Shown piece after piece: positions 57,996 to 64,000 of a DNA stretch of 64,000 nt (positions are counted from its first letter, which is position 1; every line of letters begins with the position of its first letter). The translations under genes and the position numbers were made by a program. The notes under the pieces are model-generated. The model was not told the origin of the DNA and ran no database searches. It saw nothing but the letters and a program-made list of their open reading frames with translations. This stretch comes from Vandiemenella viatica (lineage: Eukaryota > Arthropoda > Insecta > Orthoptera > Morabidae), in NCBI GenBank assembly GCA_031002005.1, contig CM061920.1:106265447-106329446 (forward strand), written 5' to 3'.

Positions 57996-60910
57996 CTGAA
58001 ATTTCAGTTATATCTTCAGTCATTTTGTTTTTATATTTTTCCCACAAACTCGAAGATTGTGTTGGATAACATGTTGTCAAAATAATTGCAAACAGTTTGA
58101 CGAATACTATTCGGCGTGGCTGTCAACGCTGCATCAGCAAGTATCAGGTCCCAATAATATTGTCGTCTACCAGCAGCTGCAACTCGCGACATGCATCTTG
58201 ACATGTATTGAACACTCGACCATTAACTGTTCGTAAACATTCGAAAGAAGCTGGTCCAGGAACATTCACCAATAACAAACGCTGAAAGAAACATTCACGT
58301 TGTTTTGGATGCAAAGTCTTTGCTTTGAATATGCCTGCTATCGAAGGATGTGGTTCTCCTTGTTAACGTGGATACCATTTTTTACCTAATTTGTTCCATG
58401 AAAAATAGCTTGGAACATAGGTATATAATAATGTTTTTGCGAATTGGCGGAACACATCAGATTTTTGACACAATGTGAAAAATTCAGTTTGTGATTTGTC
58501 GTTTTTGGTGGCTCAAGTATTCTTTGGAAAATATTTTCTTCGGTGAAATATACACGTTGATCGTTTTCAAGATGTATTGCAAGAAGCTGGATGGAAGGGT
58601 CTCTTTCATGGATGCGAAAACTAAAAATATGCCAGATAGCTTCGTTTGCTGCTGATGTATCTACCTATTTGGTATCGTGTTATTTCGTCATTTTTATTTA
58701 CATTTTGAACTTCAAATACGGCCAAATCACTGCCTTTATTAACATATTTGCAAACGTACTTAATGGATTTTACAGAACTGCAAAACTCGACGTTAATATG
58801 AGCTTTATACGTTTTTGAAAGCAATGGTGCGACCCACTGATTGACAATTTCAACTTGGTTTCTAGAATTTGACATTCGCATTGTAAATGTTTGGCCACCA
58901 TTCTCAGCGTTTCTGCTGCGATACAACGGATAACCATCGATATCCGTAATAGTATAATTCGTATATTCCTTTGGAAAACGCTTCTTACATTTTCCACCTT
59001 CCATGCATGGCGATGTCATGTTAAAAGCACCACACGGTCCGTGGATCGAGTGACTGGTAACAATATCAAACAATTCTTGATCAATTAATGGGTCCAGAAT
59101 TTCGGCTGAAATTATTTGATCAATTTCTTCTGGACGGATTTTAATTTCAAGCCAAATCAAAATGTGAGAATGAGGCAAACCTCGCTTTTGCCACTCAATC
59201 AAATACAAATAGCAACGTGTGTTACCGGAAACTGAATGTTTTACGATTAAATCAATCAATGATTTTAATTTTGTTTGAACACACGTGCTGTGACATCATG
59301 ACGATGCATTGATTGATGGCCTGGTAATAGCAAAGTTTGTATTTCCTCCCAATTCGGATTACATGTAAATGTAATAAACAAATCTGGACGACCATAATGA
59401 CGTAAGTAAGTCATCGCATCTTGTATATATTCCTGCATGTTCCGTGAACTTCCAATGTAGCTTGAAGGTAAAATAAATGTATTACCGATATCATTGGCGT
59501 TAAAATTTTCATAAATATTGCCGATAACAGTATCTCGTAAGAGGATGTATTCCTCCGATCGTAATTTAACCTGATTGTATCGAATAAATCGCAATGCTTG
59601 TTTTTCAACCTTTGCGTACATATCCACGACGCATTGAAGGCACAGTTAACGATAGCGAAGGATATAGTTATCCTAATTACGTCTAATCATCAATCGGGGG
59701 GCGTAGTACATCATTGAAGTAACTTTTTTATTTGTTTTATTACCTGAAAAAATAATAAATTAAATAGTAAAAAAAAAGAATAAGAAATCAATATAGTGGG
59801 CCCGCTATAATCCGGCCCCTGGTCGGAATACTGCGGGTCTACTGTACTAATAAAATAACGAATTAAATAGTTGAATATTAAATTTACCAGCAACTGGACC
59901 CACGCTGTTTGATGTTGATGTAATATTCATTCTGCCCTTGCCAGAATATCAGTGGATACTGGAGTGCGTCATACGAACGGTGTACATCCGAAATTATACT
60001 AACAGTTCTATCTTGACGTGTGACTTTAATCAACTGAGTCACCAACCATAAAAACTGCAACTTCATATACGGTTGGCGCGTTGAATCTGCCAGCGTATTC
60101 TCCTGATGGTAATTTGTCAGCTTTGATGACAATTTGATAGTTGTCATTTTTTAATTGTGGCGACACAATTGAATAAGTTGATTATTATTTTCCAAACAAT
60201 TTCCAACAATGCTCTCTCTTCTGCATGTTCGATGAAATTATACTGGCACCTAGTTTTCAAGCGTTCCTCACAATTTCCAATAGATTGGAGAAACTTGGGT
60301 CAATCGTTTGGCATCGGTATCAACGACCCAATCTTATGTACACACTGGCCTGGATTTTGAATTTAGTTTCAAAATGACGTCCATCAGATGTAAGATCGCA
60401 AATTTTTATTGCCCCAAAAGACGTCATCTGGAAGCAAGAATTGAATTTGCGTGTCTTGCGCAGAAACAATTTCGAATCGTTTGATTCGCCAGCAAGAAGG
60501 ATTGTAAATGTTCTGGCGGATTGGGTAGTGGTAATAATACATCTTTTCCTGATGCACAACACATGCCGGCTGCTTCATTGCGGAATTTCAACGCCTGATA
60601 ATACTGGCATATTTTGCTCACTGCACCGATTGCAGTTTTGAATGTGCAGAGTAATCAATGGCTGGTGCATATTGGAACGCAAGACGAACAAATGATACAC
60701 GTGTTAAAGCACGGCTGATTTACTGTCTCTCTCGTTCTCTTTCTAAATGTAGCTATGTGCTGTTCTCGTGCCGCTCTTGTTCTCGATATATTCTGTCACA
60801 GACGTTCATCACGCTGTTCTTGAGATTCTTGCATACGATGATGAGCTCTCTCGTCGTGCGTCTTGCCTCTCTGCTACACGCATTGTCGAGGTTAGATTCT
60901 TTGGCGACAT
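57996..60910 (-). pseudogene. Helitron Rep (Helitron-like N-terminal and HUH/Y2 nuclease region), pseudogene
   Basis: Pieces in order from 60910: a basic R-rich N-terminus; a CQYYQALKFRNEAAGMCC cysteine segment (one cysteine of the usual C-x2-C now Y); FQMTSFGAIKI; SDVHRSYDALQYPLIFWQGQ; then after a 230-base interruption DMYAKVEKQALRFIRYNQVK, TFILPSSYIGSSRNMQ, GRPDLFITFTCNPNWEEIQ; after a one-base insertion near 59270, the 212-codon segment with GLPHSHILIWL (the HUH pair, His30 and His32 of that segment, 59172-59164) and YVCKYVNKG (two tyrosines, Tyr168 and Tyr172). Further shifted pieces run to LWEKYKNKMTEDI near 58010, where the family normally continues into the helicase. Rep nicks and rejoins DNA in rolling-circle transposition. 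The catalytic residues persist, but at least five frameshifts or stops make it dead. Confidence 0.9.
59794..59844. mobile_element. 51-bp pogo/Tigger-like foldback nested in the Helitron
   Basis: TAGTGGGCCCGCTATAATCC at the left and, inward on the other strand, CAGTAGACCCGCAGTATTCC at the right form an imperfect inverted repeat that occupies nearly the whole 51 bases. TA flanks both sides (59792-59793, 59845-59846). The ends resemble pogo/Tigger termini (CAGTAGACCC type). It sits in the stretch that interrupts the Rep reading frame. Confidence 0.6.
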
Positions 60911-61741
60911 TTCACTGAAAAATATTTGAATTACAACAAAAAGTGCCTTTCTGAAAGCCTTAAATAAGACACTATAATACAGTGGTGAAACCGGAATTTT
61001 TGGGTCCATTGAAAAATACAGTAAAATGGATGTAAGAACTAATGAGGAAATATAAAATAACATTGAAAAAATAACAGAAAAGGAATAATGATATTTTTTT
61101 GATACATTTATAGCATGGATGACACCAGGCTTTCAAGAGGTTTAGAAAGATTTGAAACGAAATAATACCAGTGAACCGTATGGAAAGAAAATTTTTTCGA
61201 TAGCAGACTTTGAATATGGCAGGATTCAAAGGTAGAGAGGAGTGCAATAATGAAGGAGTACTGGGGAGGAAGAAAGAAAAAACAACAGGAGAGGAATTGA
61301 AATTGACACGTGGAGTCTAGCTGACCATAACAAAAAGAAGAAGAAAAATGATAAGTTAGCGAGAAATGCTTACACGATTCGAATTTATCGTAACGTTTTC
61401 TTCAATGTTATATTCATGTGTGTAATTACTTTGTCGTTAGGTATAAAGACACACAAACGATGAACAACAATACAGTATAATTATAACACAATACACAGCA
61501 CAATTAAAATTGAAGAAACTCACACATATGGCGTGGAATAGACCGTAGCATAAATAAATCGAAATATAACGCCATCTACTGGATGGTTCGATAAATTAAC
61601 ACACCGCCATCTGTTAGGAATAAACTGTAGCATAAATAAATTGAAACAGAACGTGATCTACTGGATGATTACCCAACCTAGCTAACCAAGTGTTGTACAG
61701 ATAAGTTAAGACATCGCCATCTGTTAGAAACTTATGGAACT
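60911..61741. other. Helitron 5' region, non-coding
   Basis: AT-rich sequence between the presumed Rep start and the nested SINE, inside the Helitron. Short ORFs without motifs. Two similar phrases, GCCATCTACTGGATGGTTCG-like near 61572 and TGATCTACTGGATGATTACC-like near 61652, suggest a partial tandem duplication of about 80 bases. Confidence 0.5.
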
Positions 61742-62043
61742 ATAATAATAATTACGTGTGGTCGTAATGACCTGGTGACATGGTTTCTACTGGCTGGGCA
61801 TTCTGCCCCTGTCGTAGCCACCTTTACCTAGCCCGCCCATCCTGCCTGGTACAGGGGACCTACATTTTAACGTCGAATCCGAACCACAGTACCGTCCTGC
61901 CGTATTTCACCTCATACAGCATGCTGCGCCGGGGGTTAATGCCGGGTTAAGTGTCTATAAAAATCCTCGCCGAGACAGGGACTCGAACCGAGGACCTTTT
62001 CATCTCCAGTCAGACGCCCTAACCACTTAGCCAGCAGACCGCT
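61742..62043 (-). repeat. SINE-B copy nested in the Helitron
   Basis: Minus-strand copy with head GCGGTCTGCTGGCTAAGTGG, B box GGTTCGAGTCCCTGTC at about 61990-61975, body with ATGTAGGTCCCCTGTACC and an (ATT)n 3' end at 61742-61753. It lies between the Helitron 5' terminus and the Rep start, so it inserted after the Helitron or was carried by it. Confidence 0.85.
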
Positions 62044-62295
62044 TAGCCTTGGTGGCTTACAAATAATTACAAACCATTGTCCTATGACAAACATTTAATT
62101 AACATTTATTTCGCAAATAATAAATATTGAGGTCTATAATCCAGATAAAAACTATCCTATCTTTTAAGTTGGACTAAATCACACATATTAAGCCAAATTT
62201 CAACTAAATCGGTTATGTAGTTTCGGAGTTCATCCCGGACGAACATCGTGACACGAGATTTTTATATATTAAAGATACTACAGTGGAAATCTTAA

Positions 62296-63617
62296 CACTA
62301 GAGTGCACGCGCCCTTAAATACTCCTTGAGCGCACGCGCGGCCTACAGGCGTAGCCATTTTATAGGATAATTAATTTCGGAATCAGACAAAAAAAATATA
62401 TAAAACAGAGTAAATAATTACTAAACATCTTTAATTTTTTTATAATAACTTATACAATTAACAAAATTATGTTTCTTAATTATAATTTGTAACATAAACT
62501 TCTTAAAAACCAGCTATTTTGGGAGGTTTGGATCTTTTAGTCTTATTTTTATTTAGAAACGTAATATTTATTATAAAATGGGTTTCCAGTTAAGTATTGA
62601 ACCAATTATCAAATTCATTGAAATAAATCATTCCGTTGGTATACATTCAGCACAGACGACTGCCTGATGTTCGCTACAAATGCGCCCCATACATTTGCTG
62701 CATTGCTTGCGCGTACTGCGCTCCTGAGTCCTGCTGCAGAAAAAACATCTACCAACTCCTCCCCGAATAGGCATATTATGCGGGGGTGAAACTGCCAATC
62801 CTAGAAGTAGTCTGCCTTTCAGTTTTATACCTTTCAGTATATTTTCTGGGATATACGACGCTCGATAGAAGGTCTTGCAAGATCGAATCCGACTTCTTGA
62901 AGGTATTGACGACGGATCACTTTCATATCAGGGTTGTTCATCTGATATATTACAACACCGTTTATTCCCGCCATATTTACAAAATTGTACAACATCCATG
63001 AGAGGCCATCGACGACTGTTCCGTGTTAACGTCGTATTGTTTACACATTTATACAAAAACATCTACGCCGTGTTTTGTGTGGTTATAAAATGTGAAGATA
63101 TCAGGTTTTCGAGCATCACCAGTTGCATAATCAATTTTGGCATCATTATGGAGGATACACAACATCAGAACTACCTTATTTCGTTGTGTCATCCTCCAGA
63201 AATCATTTTAGTATTTGGGCATCGTTCACATTACCCGCCAACTGAAAATGACCAAAATATAATAATGTCACACGAAAAATCCATAAACACAAACAACACA
63301 CATAAAAACACTTGTAGACATTACTTTTTATTGTATTACTACAGAAAATGTATCATATTTACCTCAATTTTGTCACTTGTATATTAAATAATTAATTTCC
63401 TCCAACGCTCGCGCGGGCTACAGGTGTAGCCCATCAACTTCGAGGGCAATTTATGTAGACGTCCGTGTGCCGCGAGGGATGGCACGCTACTGGCGGGGGT
63501 GGGGGATAGTACTTGAGGAATACACTGGACAATTAATCAGTAGTGCGCCAAGTTTATGTAATATACGAGAACATTATACGTTGGGCTACGTATGTAGCCC
63601 ACGCGTGCACTCTAGTG
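62296..63617 (-). mobile_element. piggyBac element relic (1,322 bp) with TTAA flanks
   Basis: Left end CACTAGAGTGCACGCG; right end, inward on the other strand, CACTAGAGTGCACGCG, identical over 16 bases. TTAA flanks both ends (62292-62295 and 63618-63621), the diagnostic piggyBac target site. Subterminal palindromic phrases occur on both sides (GGCCTACAGGCGTAGCC near 62340, GGGCTACAGGTGTAGCCC near 63415, GGCTACGTATGTAGCC near 63583). Full piggyBac elements are about 2.4 kb or more, so much of the 5' part of the transposase is deleted. Confidence 0.93.
62640..63240 (-). pseudogene. piggyBac transposase, C-terminal part, pseudogene
   Basis: Minus-strand pieces in order: KVVLMLCILHNDAKIDYATG (strand region before the last catalytic residue), FTFYNHTKHGVDVF (equivalent of the family's YN.TKGGVD box, which includes the third catalytic aspartate), NSRRWPLMDV (family RRWP), then MLYNFVNMAGINGVVIYQMN with RRQYLQEVGF, and finally the cysteine-rich tail GRCFFCSRT, RKQCSKCMGRICSEH and CAECIPTE. 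That tail is the C-terminal cross-braced zinc-binding domain used for binding the element's ends. Frames shift at least twice and a stop follows FTFYNHTKHGVDVF. The upstream catalytic aspartates are gone. The family call is firm. Confidence 0.9.
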
Positions 63618-63621
63618 TTAA

Positions 63622-63809
63622 ATAAAGGATTATTCAAGCGACCCTGGTGACTGGCCAGATTTTCATGGAATTAAAAAAATTAGGTTTGCCAAACAAACAC
63701 TTAAACGAAGGATCAACGATGCACAATCAACTACTCAAAAAAATCTATTTGCATGTTGCAGAAAACAATAAAAAGAATCCTATCAAAAATACCTCCACCA
63801 ATAGAAATT
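63622..63809. other. AT-rich sequence between piggyBac and the LTR-element fragment
   Basis: A 76-codon plus ORF here (63647-63877) has no recognised domain and overlaps the integrase fragment on the other strand. This could be the 3' non-coding part of the LTR element. Confidence 0.4.
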
Positions 63810-64000
63810 TTAAACAATATAGTATTTTCTTAAGCTCCGAGCGTTGTACACCCCGACCTCTGCAATGTCATCTGTAAGCAAATAGGCGTTGGGACCTACC
63901 ACCCTCTTCACGCGATATGGACCTTTGTAAATATGAAAAAACTTAGCGATTTTTTTCCGCAGCGCATCCGATTGTGGGGCGTTGCGAATCAAGACCATAT
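63810..64000 (-). pseudogene. Ty3/gypsy-type LTR retrotransposon, integrase C-terminus (partial)
   Basis: The minus-strand frame enters from the right edge and ends at 63810-63812. It reads VLIRNAPQSDALRKKIAKFF, then HIYKGPYRVKRVVGPNAYLL and VYNARSLRKYY. A P-x-SD, then YKGPYRV and a YLL-type strand are features of the C-terminal domain of Ty3/gypsy integrases, where the segment contributes to DNA binding after the zinc and DDE domains. No stop interrupts the visible part, but it is only 62 residues, so whether the whole pol is intact is unknown. No LTR could be delimited between 63622 and 63809. Confidence 0.75.

Larger units (their letters stand above)
57708..62275 (-). mobile_element. Helitron with both termini (4,568 bp, helicase lost)
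   Basis: Rolling-circle transposon on the minus strand. The 5' end at 62275 reads TCTTTAATATATAAAAATC; the 3' end reads GCAACGCGTGACCGGGTCAG then CTAG at 57711-57708. Helitrons start TC, end CTRR after a GC-rich hairpin, and insert between A and T without duplication; here the neighbours on that strand are A (62276) and T (57707), a perfect fit. A Rep pseudogene occupies 58.0-60.9 kb. The Pif1-like helicase half is absent, so the element is an internally deleted derivative of a normally longer element. A 51-bp foldback and a SINE have inserted inside it. Confidence 0.92.

Noticed and set aside
58591..59088. Plus-strand ORFs opposite the Helitron Rep
   Set aside because: Shadows of the minus-strand Rep reading frame, which carries the conserved motifs.
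62875..63387. 170-codon plus-strand ORF, the longest on that strand at the right end
   Set aside because: It lies antisense to recognisable piggyBac transposase sequence on the minus strand, so it is a shadow frame.
1..64000. CRISPR array or bacterial operon structure
   Set aside because: No regularly spaced direct repeats with unique spacers and no run of closely spaced long ORFs. All recognisable coding sequence is eukaryotic mobile-element type.

Overview
The window looks like intergenic or intronic DNA from a large, repeat-rich animal genome, most likely an insect. The evidence is AT-rich sequence, no long intact ORF, several decayed non-LTR retrotransposons, many tRNA-derived SINEs, DNA transposons of five superfamilies (Tc1, hAT, piggyBac, pogo-like, Helitron) and microsatellites. 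The mixture of an RTE-type LINE, a CR1/Jockey-type LINE and short tRNA-headed SINEs would fit a polyneopteran insect (orthopteran, phasmid or relative). That placement is inference. No prokaryotic operon, rRNA, true tRNA gene or CRISPR array was seen.

Layout. 1-0.66 kb: C-terminal end of a CR1/Jockey-type LINE. 0.8-11 kb: SINE copies, and a 5'-truncated RTE-type LINE end with a 10-bp target duplication and A28 tail. 11.2-12.5 kb: a Tc1-type transposon with both ends. 13-30 kb: SINEs, two decayed LINE ends at 15.8-16.8 kb, a degenerate heptanucleotide array at 27.7 kb, another LINE end at 29.2 kb. About 29.9-30.2 kb: a GC-rich patch with a possible first coding exon. 30-47 kb: an 826-bp hAT-like element, many SINEs, CR1-like and RTE copies at 41-43 kb, and a possible terminal exon at 46.9-47.1 kb. 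47-51.5 kb: two short hAT elements, each with a perfect 8-bp target duplication. 52.6-53.4 kb: the longest RTE fragment, which still has its reverse-transcriptase xDD box.

The right end is the most structured part. A Helitron (57,708-62,275, minus strand) has both canonical termini (5'-TC, 3'-CTAG, inserted between A and T). It has a decayed Rep gene with HUH and two-tyrosine motifs and has lost its helicase. Inside it lie a 51-bp pogo-like foldback and a SINE. Sixteen bases beyond its 5' end is a piggyBac relic (62,296-63,617) flanked by TTAA. The window ends in the integrase C-terminus of a Ty3/gypsy-type LTR element.

No gene-to-gene pathway can be inferred. The recognisable coding potential belongs to mobile elements and almost all of it is broken. 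The only possible host coding pieces are small and unproven: a 64-nt exon candidate ending at a GTGAGT donor near 30.17 kb, a terminal-exon candidate near 47 kb, and an unassigned ORF near 28.1 kb. If real, the window would be largely introns of a host gene.
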